A stretch of DNA of 64,000 bases from Pristionchus mayeri (Eukaryota; Nematoda; Chromadorea; Rhabditida; Neodiplogasteridae), in NCBI GenBank assembly GCA_036245805.1, contig BTRK01000002.1:25227067-25291066 (forward strand), read 5' to 3'. The notes beneath the pieces are model-generated. The model searched no databases and was not told the origin of the DNA. It saw nothing but the letters and a program-made list of their open reading frames with translations. Position 1 is the stretch's first letter. Each line of letters begins with the position of its first letter. A program made the translations under genes and the position numbers. Below, piece after piece: positions 46,066 to 59,100 of the stretch.

Positions 46066-46590
46066 TGAACCGTTCGCCTAGGAATCGAGCAACGTCCCCA
46101 GGGGTCTAGCACAGCAATTTTTCGAAAAATTGGGAAAAGGGGTTTTCAAGGTGCTGATCATCATGGTTAACTTCATTTTGCATCAAGTCGATCGGTTCGG
46201 CCATGCTGCATGCACGCTGCACCTACGTTTATATTCATAACTACAGAGCCTGTTGAGGAATTAAATTGAAATTTGGGATTTTTAAATGGAAATTTTTATT
46301 CGAGAACAAAATTTTCGCTTATTTGACACAAATTTGAATATTCAAATTTGGTTTGGTAGGGATCATGGTGAACTCATATTGCCTCAGCACAAATTTCAAA
46401 TTAATTCCTAAACCGGTTCCGGAGTTATGCATACAGACGTAGGTGCAGCCTACATGCAGCCAGGCGTAACCGATCGAGTTGACGCAAAATGAAGTTGACC
46501 ATGCTGATCAACACCCTTGAAACCCCCATTTCTCAAATTTTCGAAAAATCGCTGCGCAGACCTTGCTCGATTCCTAGGCGAACCCCTAAA
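46066..46590. repeat. Foldback in intron 4 of RING copy B
   Basis: Arms around 46066-46300 and 46395-46590, ending CCGTTCGCCTAGGAATCGAG and complement. The same family forms the larger structure at 51103-52088. Confidence 0.75.
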
Positions 46591-47084
46591 TGATCGATTT
46601 TCAAGGCAAATTCCACAAATTCTGAAAATTAGGCTATTTTTGGTATATTTACAGTATATCCCCACACCTACCGAGCTCTGAATTTTGCTAAACTAATGTG
46701 ATACCGTAGATTCAGAATCTGTGCTCAAAATGTTCTAAGTGGTGGGGTACCGGAACCAGGAGTTATTTTTTTAAGCTTTGGAAATCACTTTTTCATGGGT
46801 TTAAGCATTATGACAATGTCAACGGTCTTCGTTCCCAACACAAAAGTTTCTGGAAATAATTTTCCGAATTTTTTGAGCATTATGTCATCCTTCTAGCACA
46901 ACTTTGTGCTGATATACGCCAGGGCCGGGACAAAAACCGGAAAATCCATAAAAGCCGGTGCTGAGAAAAACTGCCAACGTCAAAATTTTTCTCGTCCCCA
47001 GTATACTCTGGCATAAATATCTCTTGGATATTGCTCAAACTTTCGGCTCCTAGCTCCTCGGGGTGGTGCATTATCTCAGAAGAC

Positions 47085-48165
47085 TCGTGTTAAGAAACCG
47101 GCTCGGTAAGACTGCAGGACAGGCTGGACATCGACCTATTCGATTTCGATCAGAATTTTTTTCTGGATACCACCATGGGTCCTCATCATCAAATGGGGTA
47201 CTATATGACTCATGGTCTTGAAACATAGAAATGCCGGGTTAGCAAAATTTACGAATCCAAAATTCGTCAAAAATCAATGGCGAGATGTAGGTCCGAGATT
47301 AGTGTGGTTTAATAACACACTATCCTAGGTAACAAACACGCGTTAACGCGTTATAATAAAAATATTTCGAAAAAAATCGGAATAGCCATGTTTTGAGATA
47401 ATCAGACCTGAAGATAAACTTTCGAAACAAATTCTCACGATTACCCTCGACTTTATACTCATTTTGTAGAGCTCGTCAAACTGAACACTTTTCCTGTTTG
47501 CCGTTTCTCACTAACTTCTTATTCGTGCGACTTATGACAGCTATTTTCTTTTTTCTTTTTTTTTTCTCTTTCCGAGCTGCCATAAGTCGCTAGAATAAGA
47601 AGTTAGTGAGAAACGGCAAACAGGAAAAGTGTTCAGTTTGACGAGCTCAACAAAATGAGTTTAAAGTCGAGGGTAATCGTGAGAATTTGTTTCGAAAGTT
47701 TATCTTCAGGTCTGATTATCTCAAAACATGGCTATTCCGATTTTTTTCGAAATATTTTTATTCGATGCAGAATTTCAAGCTCTACAAAGCAGTCTATTCG
47801 CCGGGTAGCGCTTTTTTTGTCTTAAAATTTAAAATAATTAAAAAGTAATATTTCTACGTTGAAAAATCACTTTACGATTGGATTCGGACCAAATTATAAC
47901 GCGTTTGTGTTGCCTAGGATAGTGTGTTATTAAATCATACTAATCTCGGACCTACATCTCGCCATTGATTTTTGACGAATTTTGAATTCGTAAAATTTGC
48001 TAACCCGGCATTTCTATGTTTCAGGACCATGAGTCATATGGTACCCCATTTGATGATGAGGACCCATGGGGGTATCCAGAAAAAAATTCGGATCGAAATC
48101 TAAGAGGTCGATGTCCGGCCGTAACAGAAGGACCCTCGATTCTTACCGAGCCGGTCTCTTAAAAG
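47085..48165. repeat. Nested foldback in intron 4 of RING copy B
   Basis: Outer arms about 47085-47355 and 47895-48165; inner arms about 47360-47545 and 47575-47765, folding around a T-rich loop near 47550. Matching words include CCTACATCTCGCCATTGATT and complement. Confidence 0.8.
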
Positions 48166-48265
48166 AGAATATTCAAAATTTTCAAGCGCTAGTCCGAGCT
48201 TTAAAAGAAGATCATTTTGATGGGAGCTCGTTAAGGGAGAGACAGGAAAAACGCGAAACTCTGCC

Positions 48266-48320
48266 CCCTCTCCCTCTCCTACTCGTCTGTTTCTGCCCCG
48301 GCGTGTGTAGAGAGTGCGAA
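48266..48320. repeat. Dispersed repeat R with CGGCGTGTGTAGAGAG core
   Basis: Pyrimidine-rich DNA then CTGTTTCTGCCCCGGCGTGT and GTAGAGAG. Related copies: reverse at 22146-22195, plus at about 60040-60085 and 63421-63475. Downstream similarity (TTTTTGGCGAATTT / TTCTTGGCGATTT) continues about 150 bp in the copies at 48.3 and 63.4 kb. Confidence 0.65.
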
Positions 48321-48770
48321 CCCCTGACTTCTCGCCGCTCAATCTCGTTTTCGGGAACCACCCGAGGCATGGTCGTGCCCAAATTTTTGGCGAATTTACT
48401 GGGAAGGTGTCAGAATTGGCTTCGCCCCCCTCTCCCTGGTCTCACTTTTCCACCTCCCTCTGTTGAAAGTTTTTCAAGTACTTCTTTAACCCTAGCACAA
48501 TGCAGAGATATCGAAAAACGGAAAAAATTTTGTTATTAGGACTCCAGCGGTCAGGTTGAGCATTGTTTGGGTAGAATAACTTCATTTAGGCTTCACCCCT
48601 TGTGGTCCCTAAATATAATTATTCTATTTAGAGGAGGAATATAGAGGGACAATAAATATGAGGAGTAAATGAGTTGGCCAGGTTTATCCTTTGTCATGCA
48701 AAAAATATGCCCTGGGGCAAATTTCGTGATATTGCTTTCATATTCTCAGGATAATCTGGGATCGTGATTA

Positions 48771-50098
48771 AGGTTGTCAAAATGAAGAGGCTTAGGGAGA
48801 ATGAATAGGCCTTTTATTGCTCTCCATTTTCCCTCTTCATTGAAGAGTGTGGGGAGCTTTTCAATGAAGAGCTGATTTAACAAAATTTAATATATCTCGA
48901 GCACGCGTCAATATTTTATCGTCAAACTTCGGGAATCACATTCCATAAACGAGATACAGAAGATATCAACTAATTGTGAAATTCTAAGCTTGGGATTCTA
49001 CCGATGCTTAAATAGAAGGGTATACTACCTCTGCTAGCTACTACGGGGAGACTCCAACACAACTGATAGGCATATGTCATGTCTTGCGGAAGTAAGAATT
49101 GGGGTTGGACAATCAACTACATCACCCTATAAGGAGAGGAGCCCTAGTGGTGTTACCGACTGAACAGGTGTACCCACACAGGGAGATGGGGTGCCGGTTC
49201 TTATTCGAATGGCAATTTCAAGTCAGGGCATATTCGGAGAGTGTAGAGAGAAGAGAACCAGGAGTCGTCCATTCTTGATTGAGAGCCGATCAAGGTCTTC
49301 ACTGAGGCACGTGGATTGTTCCCGATGGTTCATACCAAGCCAGGGAGCCTTTTCCCAAACCTGAATGTTCTTTGGAATGAGGTGGCAGGGATTACTGGAA
49401 ACCCCAGCGAGGTCTTAGACAAAGCCTTTGGCCCAGTGGATCCGAGATCCTGCAATCAGAAACACAACAAAGTGACAAAAAAGGAAATGTACAAGCAAAA
49501 TCACTCTCCTGATACAACGAACTTCTCTGCGACACGGGAGACACTGGGACGGGAGATGAGAAAACTACGGACGAGTGTGAAGAAGTAAGATCAAAGATCA
49601 CACTGATAAGGAAAAAACGTCGACTCTCGTATTTAACAATACTTCTAATGAAACAGGTGAAATATCACGGCAAACCTGTGTTAGGAGCTGCTCAACCTGA
49701 CTTCGGGACAAGGCACCAGCAGTGGAGAAGTGAAAATACGAAAATCATCAACAAAAATAACGAGTTAAACAGCAAAAAACAAAAATTAGAACGCAAGGGA
49801 AAGGATGGGGGAGACTGCACGAGCCGACTATGGCTCGTCATCTCTCCCGGCCATGTAAATAACCATTTGTCTGATAAGTACGCATCACCCAGTCTTAGGC
49901 TAAATCGCCATGCAAATCGGCATCGATTAGGTTTCGTTCTTGTAAAAAAGGTGATGGCTCTTCAATGAACTCCCCCTCCCTCTTCATTGAAGAGGGCACC
50001 CATCACCCCCCCCCCCCTTCAATGAAGAATGACGCCGGGCAAATCGACTGTGGAGAGTGAAATGAAATCTTCAATTCACCTCTTCATTTTGACAACCC
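48771..50098. mobile_element. 1.33-kb non-autonomous DNA transposon with TA target duplication
   Basis: Left end AGGTTGTCAAAATGAAGAGG and right end complement of GGGTTGTCAAAATGAAGAGG, flanked by TA on both sides (48769-48770 and 50099-50100). It splits a copy of the foldback family seen at 54769-56109: the flanks (TTTCATATTCTCAGGAT on the left, GGCGATCATTTTGA on the right) are contiguous at 55690-55740. No transposase was recognised. Confidence 0.75.
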
Positions 50099-51102
50099 TA
50101 ATCGTGATGGCGATCATTTTGACGCTATGAACGAGTCTCTAGGTTGTCTAGAAGCCTTTCTGAATTTTCGACCTCGATTTTGCAGCAAGTCTGCAGCCAA
50201 TAAGTATGCCGAATGCAGACTATAATGTGTCAAAAAGATACAGAACATCGAAATCTTGTCCAGAAACTTATGACCGCGACTGTATAATCAACAGCCACGC
50301 ACATATATTATGCACATACATCTATCTTCTTAAAAAAGAGATTCTTACGACGTAATTCTTGTTAGTGTATCCAGGAAGAATCTATGCGAAGGCAAATTGT
50401 GCATAATTTGAGTATTAATGTCCATCTCAAGCTGATATAATAAAACACTTGTGAGACTGAAATCTGGACTTTTTAAATTATAATTCCCACCCCCGGCAAC
50501 GCACTTGCACTTGAGGAGATGGTCCGATTCCGAAAACTTCCTTTAGAAGTGCTCGGTTTTCCACATCACTTTCCTCAAATTTGAACGGCACGTTACATCT
50601 CGGACAGGGAAACTGAAATGTACATTGATGCTTGCTTTGATAGTGAGATGTAAGAAGACTACAATAATGCCACCATTCTTTCTTCGACTATTTTGACCCG
50701 CAAATTCGCATTAAACAATTTCGATGAAAGACATGTCCACATAGAAGTGTCAGGAAACGCTCAAAGCAGAATAATTAATTATCTCCTCTGACCCACTATT
50801 TTGTCAGATTCCAAGTCAACGTATTTCGCGTGTGTAATATTATTAATGACCATTAGACGACGCTAGATGCCAAAAAAATACCTTGATTGAGAGTGAATGC
50901 AAGCATATTCCACAGTTTTCGGCACGATTTCTTTTTTGGTGTACTATATATCCGAGAGCTGAAGCAGCTGCAGCCAATAGTCCTTGAATATCTTCTGCAT
51001 TTGGAATTTGTGCTATTCGGATTCCATTATCTGCGCTCTGCGAAAGCCTCACTGCGGTAGCGTTTCGAATCGCTCGAAAACGATTCTGAAAATTAGTTAT
51101 AT

Positions 51103-52088
51103 GAAGCCGTTCGCCTAAGAATCGAGCAATGTTCCCTGGGGTCTGGCACAGCGATTTTTCGTAAAATTGGGAAAAGGGGTTTTCAAGGGTGCTGATCATC
51201 ATGGTTAACTTCATTTTGCGTCAAATCGATCGGTTGGGCCAGGCTGCATGTAGGCTGCACCTACGTTTGTATTCATAAGCACGGAACCGGTTGAGGAATT
51301 AATTTGAAATTTGTATTGAGACAATATGAGGTCACCATGACTCCGACCATACCAAATTTGAATATTTAAATTTTTGTCAAATAAGCGAAAAATTTGTTCT
51401 CGAATACAAGGTAAAAGCCGAAAACATGAATAATATAGAAGTATTTGCAGTGTTCTGAGGATCATTTTGCGTATGCATAGTTGGGTGTTTAAGCTTGTTG
51501 CTTTTTTGTTACATGCAGTTATCTTATTAAATATAATCGCTCTAGACCGAGCAAGGTGCTCAGAGAGTGACCAATGAAATATGTTTCACTCTCTCGTGTT
51601 GTTTTTTCGCTGTTGGAGACAGAGAGTGAAGCACATTTCATTCGTCACTGTCTGAGCACCCAGCGCGGTCACGAGTGATGACATTAATAAGACAAAAGAG
51701 CGACAAGCTTAAACACCCAACTCTGCATACGAAAAATGATCCTCAGAACACGGCGCATTGTTCTATGTCATTCATGTTTCCGGCTTTTACCATATATGCG
51801 AGAACAAAATTTTCGCTTATTTGACACAAATTTGAATATTCAAATTTGGTATGGTCGGGGTCTTCAAATGACCTCATATTGCCTCACTACCATTTTCAAA
51901 TTAATTCCTCAACCGGTTCCGGAGTTATGGATACAAACGTAGGTGCAGCCGGCATGCAGCCTGGCCCAACGGAGCGAGTTGACGCAAAATGAAGTTGACC
52001 AGGATGATCAGCACCCTTGAAAACCCCTTTTCCCAATTTTGTGAAAAATCGCTGTGGGGCCTTGCTCGGTTCTTAGGAGAACAGCTCA
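51103..52088. repeat. Foldback with a second hairpin nested in its loop
   Basis: Outer arms about 51103-51460 and 51735-52088, same family as 46066-46590. The loop (51465-51735) is itself an inverted repeat with ends GTTGGGTGTTTAAGCTTGT and complement. It begins just upstream of exon 1 of RING copy B. Confidence 0.75.
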
Positions 52089-52659
52089 TTTGAAAATTTT
52101 ATATTTGAAAAAATAAATCTATGGTATGTACTTTCCGAACATATATTCCGGAACGAATCGAAGATTCAGTATTGTACCAAATCTTTGTCCAGAAACTTTG
52201 AAAACACACAAAATACAACTTCGTGAGTCGTGCTTATGCTCGCTGCATTTCTCATCGCTTCATATTTACGATTTTAGTAATGGAAAATAAAAATCTATGT
52301 TTTTACGAATGGAAGGCTGTTTTTCATCCAAAATATAATTTTAAAAAATTATATTTTGGATGAAAAAAAGAGATGTGGACCTTTTCAATCCATGAAGTAT
52401 TTTTTGCTAAACACAGATTCTGTCAAGAATATACCATTCTTGTACACAGTAAGCATTGATCAAAGTTCATTCAACCTGGATGCATGCATTTTCTCTCTGT
52501 GATAGATCTTATCTAGGACTCCGCCATCCCCTTTCCGAACTGTTCTCTGCCCTTTCTCTCCGCTGTTCTAGCGGCGAACTGCGCCAAGTCGAGAGTATAA
52601 GAACTAGAGACCGTCTATCGACTTACTGGAAAGTAAATTGACGAGAAATGAAAATCATT

Positions 52660-52930
52660 CTGCTCACACCGAAAGTGGACTGACCGGCTAACCGACTATT
52701 TTATCATCCGACTATCTAAAAAAGGCGACTGACCAGTCGACTATTCCAGTCATTTCGACTATTGGATTTTGGGTGCGAGCGACTGTTCCAGTTCCAAATT
52801 GACAGGAAAATGAATAGTCGACTGATGACGCCATAAATTAGAAGATTAATGGACTAACAAAGGATAGGCGATTGGCCGAATCGACTATCAATTTTAATAG
52901 TCTTTTCGATAGTCGACGGTCTCTGAGAAG
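52660..52930. repeat. Cluster of GTCGACTATT-like words
   Basis: CAGTCGACTATTCCAGTC, AATAGTCGACTGATGAC, AATCGACTATC and GATAGTCGACGG occur in both orientations in about 270 bp. It could be a degenerate satellite or a binding-site array; similar words are near 29010-29200. Confidence 0.45.
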
Positions 52931-53108
52931 AACCCGGCAGATTTCCCATTCATTGGCTTATTCTATCGTCGCCCATCGATAAAGCACTATGCAGCAATCG
53001 AGTATTGGACTATCTGATTCGCTAATCAGCACAGATTCGGTATAATATAGAATCGTATGGGATTCGTTCCGGAATATATTTTCGGTATATTATTATGATA
53101 TTCGATAT

Positions 53109-56100
53109 TCAAACACCGTTACACACCTCTATAACTGTCTTTCTATCATGCAAGTCCTCAGTTATCTGAAGACGTGTTACTAATTTCTTTTTCTCGTCAA
53201 TTAGATCTTGCAAGTATTCTTGTGTAGTATTGCCCTGAAGAGCTTCCTCTTCATCTTTTAATACTTCAACCAGCCACTCCCTGAAATATTTCAGTGATAA
53301 AATAGCATCTCTACATTTTCTATGTTTTATGAGACTTTTCATTCCTAGGTTTATCTAACTGTAATCCAGCAATCCAATAGAAGATAAACAAAATAGTTAT
53401 CTTTGAACAAATACAACCCGTAAACGCGGTTGGTCTTTTCGCCATATTGCTTATCTTACGTCGTGATTCTTGTCAATTCATCCAAATAGAATCGGTATTC
53501 AGGCAGATTGTTTAATACATGGGTCAATGAGTATCTCGATGGCTGAAAAATATTCGTGGAGAGAAATTAGCAAATATTAGGTTGGTCAGAAAGTTTTTGC
53601 CGATTTCGGACCCCAACTTTCAGCTCGCATATTTTGCTTGTCTCAAATCGCCTCCTGTTGTCCCTCTAGTATTATATAGGGGCACATTAAACGTTAACAA
53701 CATTAGGGTTATAGAGGTGCAAGGATGTCTAATATAGGAGAAATCGAGTTAAGCGTAACAGTGGACTTTTTAGAAAAAAATCAGATTTTCTCTAAAATAG
53801 CGGCACTTCATGGTTGAATTTTTGAGAGGAAGCTCTCTAATTTTATTAAGAACCCCGGGGCGTGCTCTCCCTAGTACCAAAAATAGAGACCTGCTGAATT
53901 AGTTATTTCCTTCGTACAGACGGATGAATCCGGACTCAATAGAAAAATGAAAATTTACCTGACCAAATTTCCTGTTTTCCGGGATTGACGAGTCTGACAC
54001 CTATCTAAGGGCGCTATAATCAATACCTTCTGGACTTTCGATTATATCGATATTTTAGAACCCACTCTGCTTTCCTGCCTAAAAAGCGAAGTTTGTCGAA
54101 AAACTATTTTTCGACGAAAATTACGACGAAAAGTTTCAGGCACATCTTGCTCTAGAAAAAGTAGAGATCTCAAAAATCTTTCTATTTAGTGAGTGATAGG
54201 GCAAGAGTTGTTCATTAATTTGCTCATGAAATTACTGCTCTTAAAATCACGGGGCTATCGCAAAAATGCCAAAAGAGTGAATTTCGACGTTCAAAATTAG
54301 GTACCTAAATGCTGAAGAACCATGCTCCTGAATTAAGAGCCGCACCGTATCTCGAATATAATTATGACACATATTGGCAAGGCAGTTTACATTGGTGGAT
54401 AATTGAAATCGCGAGACGGATTGGTATAGATACCGTAAGCCAAAATCTCAACTGGAACCCAATCATGAAAACCCAAACTCGGGTTACTCACTCATCTCTA
54501 ATATGCATCTCGTGGTCTTAAAAGAATGGAATGCTGAGCATTTAAAAAGACATGTTTTTGGTCAGCCCCATTCAGTTTACGACATTACTGTATTTGTTTT
54601 CTTTGCTGGACAGACATAAGATAACATGCGCTAAGGAGACTATAAATGTACCTATCTATCACTAAAAGACTCGAGCCGATTGCACAACAACGAACGATGG
54701 GAGCGGCAAGAATGCTTCATGGTCAAAATCGGCAAAAACTTTATGTCCAACCTAATAATTCAAATAAAGTAGCGCTCATAAGTCATGGGACACTTTTTGC
54801 TTTTACTGTAACTTTTTGCCCAGGAAATTCATCATTCTGGAACTAAGGTAGGATGTACCAAATCCATTGGAGATTATGCTTATGAAATGGGAGTATGACG
54901 CAATAGCCTAGTTATTGCGAAGTGATGACGCAATCAAAGAGTACTTTTTCAAAACGGCATTTTTCTTGGATTTTTTCCTACTCGCCAAACATTATGAGGT
55001 TGTAGATATGTCTGAGGACTACCCAGAAACAATTTTTGAAGTTGCTGCGCGACCGCACATTTGCTGCAGCCTTGCTGCAAAAACAAGGTCGCAAATTCAG
55101 AACTCGGCTTCTGGATGGGCTAGATACCTGTTCAAGGCACCAAAATGATCGCTATCATGAGTACATGTGATCCTGACAATTAGAAAGCAATATCTCGAAA
55201 TGTGCCCTCAGGGCATGAAAAAATCACTTTTTTATATGACCATTATTTGGACATCCATAACTTTGTAGGAAATGCATATAAAAATCTGATTTTTGAATAG
55301 GGATGTTCAAAATGTATCGCTGTACTGATTTCCAACTTTTTAGAGCGATTGGACACCTTTCCTGCCCGCGGCGACAGTTTTCCGGAGGGATACTAGGGTC
55401 AGGAAACATCCTGTTTACGCACTCTCGTTGTCTGCACTCTCTCGTCCATAGTGGTAAACAAGGTGTTTCCCGACCCTAGTATACCTCCGGGAAACGATCG
55501 CCACAGGCAGGAAAGATATCCAATCGCTCTAAAAAGTTGGGATTCATATCATTAATACATTTTTTAACATTCCTATGCAAAAATCAGATTTTTACCTACC
55601 TTTCCCGAAAAGTTATGAATCTCCAAAAAGTGGTCATGTGTAAAAGTGATTTTTTCATGCCCTGAGGGCAAATGTTGAGATATTGTTTTCATATTCTCAG
55701 GATCATATGTACTCATGACGGCGATCATTTTGATGCTTTGCACGAGTGTTTATCTCATCTAGAAGCCGAGTTCTGAATTTGCGACCCTGTTTTTGCAGCA
55801 AGGCTGCAGCAAATGTGCGGTCGCGCAGAAACTTCAAAAATTGTTTCTTGGTAGTCCTCAGACATATCTACAACCTCATAAAGTTTGGCGAGTAGGAAAA
55901 AAATCCATGTAAGAATAATGCCGTTTTGAAAAAGTACCCTTTGATTGCGTCATCACTACGCAATAACTAGGCTATTGCGTCATACCCCAATATCATGAGC
56001 ATATTCTCCAATGGATTTGGTACATTCCACCTTAGTGCCAGAATGATGCATTTCCTTGGCAAAAAGTTACAATAAAAGCAAAAAGTGTCCCATGACATAT

Positions 56101-59100
56101 GAGCGCTACTGTAACAGTGTTCTCACTCTGACTAAGGAAGCAAATATTTTCGTGTGATGTGGACTACCTGACACGTTTTGTTAACCTCATATATCATACA
56201 AATGAACCGTTTAATTTTGCAAAAAACTATTTTATTTTATTATTTACGATAACATACGTGAGTGATGGGTCCGAATCCGATTACTTTGTACCGATTATTC
56301 CGCCCTCGTTCATCAAAAACTCCTTTTGTGAATTCGAACGATGTATTACATTTCGGGCAAGGAAACTGTAAATAATGGCTCTGAAAATATTTTGAAAACG
56401 CTTCAATAGTTTAACGGAGATACACTTGAACACTATTAACTCCATTTACAAAATGAAACACAGCAGCATTTGTGCGTAGGGATACCCATTGAATTCCAAT
56501 TCCCTAGGACTTGGGGGTCGGCGCAAGAGAGACGCAGATCTCGCTGAGAATTAGCTCAAAAAGGAAGTGAGAAAGCGAGAGGCATAAGTGCTTGAGAGAT
56601 CAGTAAATTCCTCTCAATTCCTGGATCTGTTACGTGGAGATTTCGAAAAAAAATTTGCAGGTATTCTAGCATCTCTAATGAAGAGAGTGGTGATTGATAT
56701 CCTATTTGAATGTGCAAGGGCAGCTTTCCTTGAAAATTTTAAGCAAAATGGACCCAAGTACTTGACCACTCATTTACCCCCAATTCCTTCCGCTCCTCTG
56801 AAATACTTGGAAAAAAAGCGAAGAAAATGCTCCAGGCGATCGAGAAAAAGAAGGAGAGCAAGAGAATCGACCCGGAGATGGCATTCAAGAAGATGTGCAG
56901 CGACAAGACTATCTCTCTCGAGGAACGCATGAGCAGAGAGCAGATAAAGAGATACTTCGGCCGACTCGTGATTACCCCCACAAAGAAGACTTTCGTTCTG
57001 CGTGCGAGAAGATCGGAGGTGGCATTGGAAGTGGATCTGAAGGAGGATGTGATTGAATGGAAGGTTGAGGAAGTGGAGGAAGGAGAGTGGGAGTACGAGG
57101 AGGACTGTGAGCCTGAAGATGAGTACGACGAGTATTGGACATTCTTCAGCAATGAGAAGAATCATGCAAAACTGTTTGCGAATTGACTGTGTTGTGTCTG
57201 ATTGTTCTTTTTAAATAAATCATTGCATGATACGCAGAACTGAATTTCAAAAGACGAATAACAGCAAAATAGACGAGAGGGGAAGAGAGGGAGCGGGTAA
57301 ATAAGTCGCTATAGGACGCGAACCAGCTAGTAAATAAATAAACTAAGGAGAATGTGAAGGGATAAAAGAGAGTAGCTCCGGAAACACGTATTATTGTTCC
57401 GAATGCATCCGCGAAATTAAAGAAGAAACTAAATGAACTTACAATTACCTTAATTTTAAAAAAAATACTAATACGATTCGTCGTTCATTTAATGAAACAA
57501 ACATAACAAATATAACAGATGCATAGAAAACAAAGAAAAATCAAATTTAAAACAATTTTCAACTTTCAAAAATCGTAACTTTTGTCGTTTTTCAAGTTAT
57601 TTTGGCTGAACTATCAATTCAATAAGCCTGGAAAACGTTTTACTTATTATTTTTAAGCTGTGCTATAAAATGTAGAGGAATTTGGTAATTCTGGATCATG
57701 ATTGAAAAAAATTGTAAACGCGAAGACGCGAAAACCACTGATGCGCTCACATTCGGCATATCAAAAGACTCCATATGTCCACGCCTTTCGAAATAAATGT
57801 ATCTGGGGGTAGTTTTGCATGACGAATCGAATGGAAAAGTTTATTTTGTACCTTTCCACGAAAAATTTTTCAGGACAAAAATTTTGAGATTTCAAATGGT
57901 CATAACTTTTTTCGCAGATGAGATAGCCTTTCACCTCCAACATCAAAAAATGCTTATCTCGACGAGATCTTTCAGGATTACTATACATGTATGGGGTTGG
58001 GATGATCCATTCAAAAAATACAGAAACTGTGTCACCGGAAATCAGAAGTCAGAGATACGGCTTTCTAAGGTAGATTTTCGAACTCTACGTGAAAAGTTAC
58101 CCTTAAAAAAAAAATTAAAATCAGAACTTTATTTTTCGTTGTACGGCCTATAGGGATATTGCTCAGTTCTCTCAGAAAGTCTCTCATATCTTTAAATGGC
58201 CTATTTGTGATAGGGAAACGGAAGGGTTCAGACGGCATTACTTAAGGCAGACAAAGTGTGGTGGATAGTTCCTGATTTTAGGCGTCGTTTGACACCGAGA
58301 ACGTATTAGGTTGGCGGGAAAGTCTTTGTCCATTTTTAAAAACTTTAATTCTTTGGGAATGGAAAAGCATGAGTTCAAATATACTTGTCCTCATTAATGG
58401 CAATATGTGCCCAACGTACCTACAATGTATGGATCCCATCCCTTTAGAACCCGCCTTGGCGCGAACAAAAGAACTGCTTGTGAGCAGACTCGAAACTTCC
58501 ACGGGAATTGATTTTCCTAGCACTAAGTGAATGGGACAGGCCTGCGAAAAGCCAGTAATCTGAAGTAGCCAAGTCAGGAGAATTCGGTGGGTGCAGGAGA
58601 ACCGTCCACCCGTATCCAGCCAGTTCTTGCTTGAATTGTTCGGAGCCATGGGGACGGGGATAATTTTGCTGATTATACATTTTCTTGTCCTTTAGCTTTG
58701 AACGATCGACTTCCAAATTTAAATTCTGTAGTTGTGTGACGTACTTGGCCCCGGTGATTGTCATGCCCTCAGGGAGCAGCTCCGAGTAGATCACGTCATC
58801 CACTCAACTCCGCATTTACAGTAGGGATGGCGAATGAAGAACAAAATAAAACGTAAAATCGACGTTACGTGCACATTTCATTTAAAATTCTAGCTTTTAG
58901 ACGCAGAAGGGATTCATGTGATGGATCCACTCCTGTATAAACTGTATTTGACCGGTCACATGCACCCTGTATATTTTTAGAGCCGATAATTTAAAAATTA
59001 ACAAAAAACATGCATTCTTCATGAAGAGATTTTGAATAAAACTGAAGAACGTCAATATTATTATCAGCACAATACAAAATTATGTTCCATAATGGTTTGG

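Larger units (their letters stand above)
45508..51085 (-). pseudogene. RING-finger protein, copy B (probably broken)
   Basis: Exons by homology: 50882-51085 (ends NCGICLHSLSIK), 50759 down to about 50688 (RFLTLLCGHVFHRNCLMRIC), 50511-50612 (FPCPRCNVPF...), 50349-50431 (...NLPSHRFFLDTLTRIT), 45508-45682 (EWLLEVSKDLEECRMKGN to EVRRKL-stop). The RING ligands C, C, C, H, H, C, C, C are all present. Defects: exon 2 has acceptor TTTGAG and runs into an in-frame TAG at 50688-50690 where copy A continues to its donor, and the only nearby donor (GTCAAA) gives the wrong phase. No initiator was found for exon 1. Exons 3 to 5 match copy A in phase, and exon 4 in length (83 nt). Intron 4 (4.7 kb) is packed with repeats. 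The C-terminal exon is highly charged and probably a short coiled coil. Confidence 0.6.

Noticed and set aside
48066..48539. 157-codon open frame
   Set aside because: It spans the edge of a foldback and a copy of dispersed repeat R; no homologous exon or domain was seen.
56739..57152. Open frames of about 130 codons on the minus strand
   Set aside because: They are antisense to the acidic-tailed gene and owe their length to its biased Glu/Lys codons.
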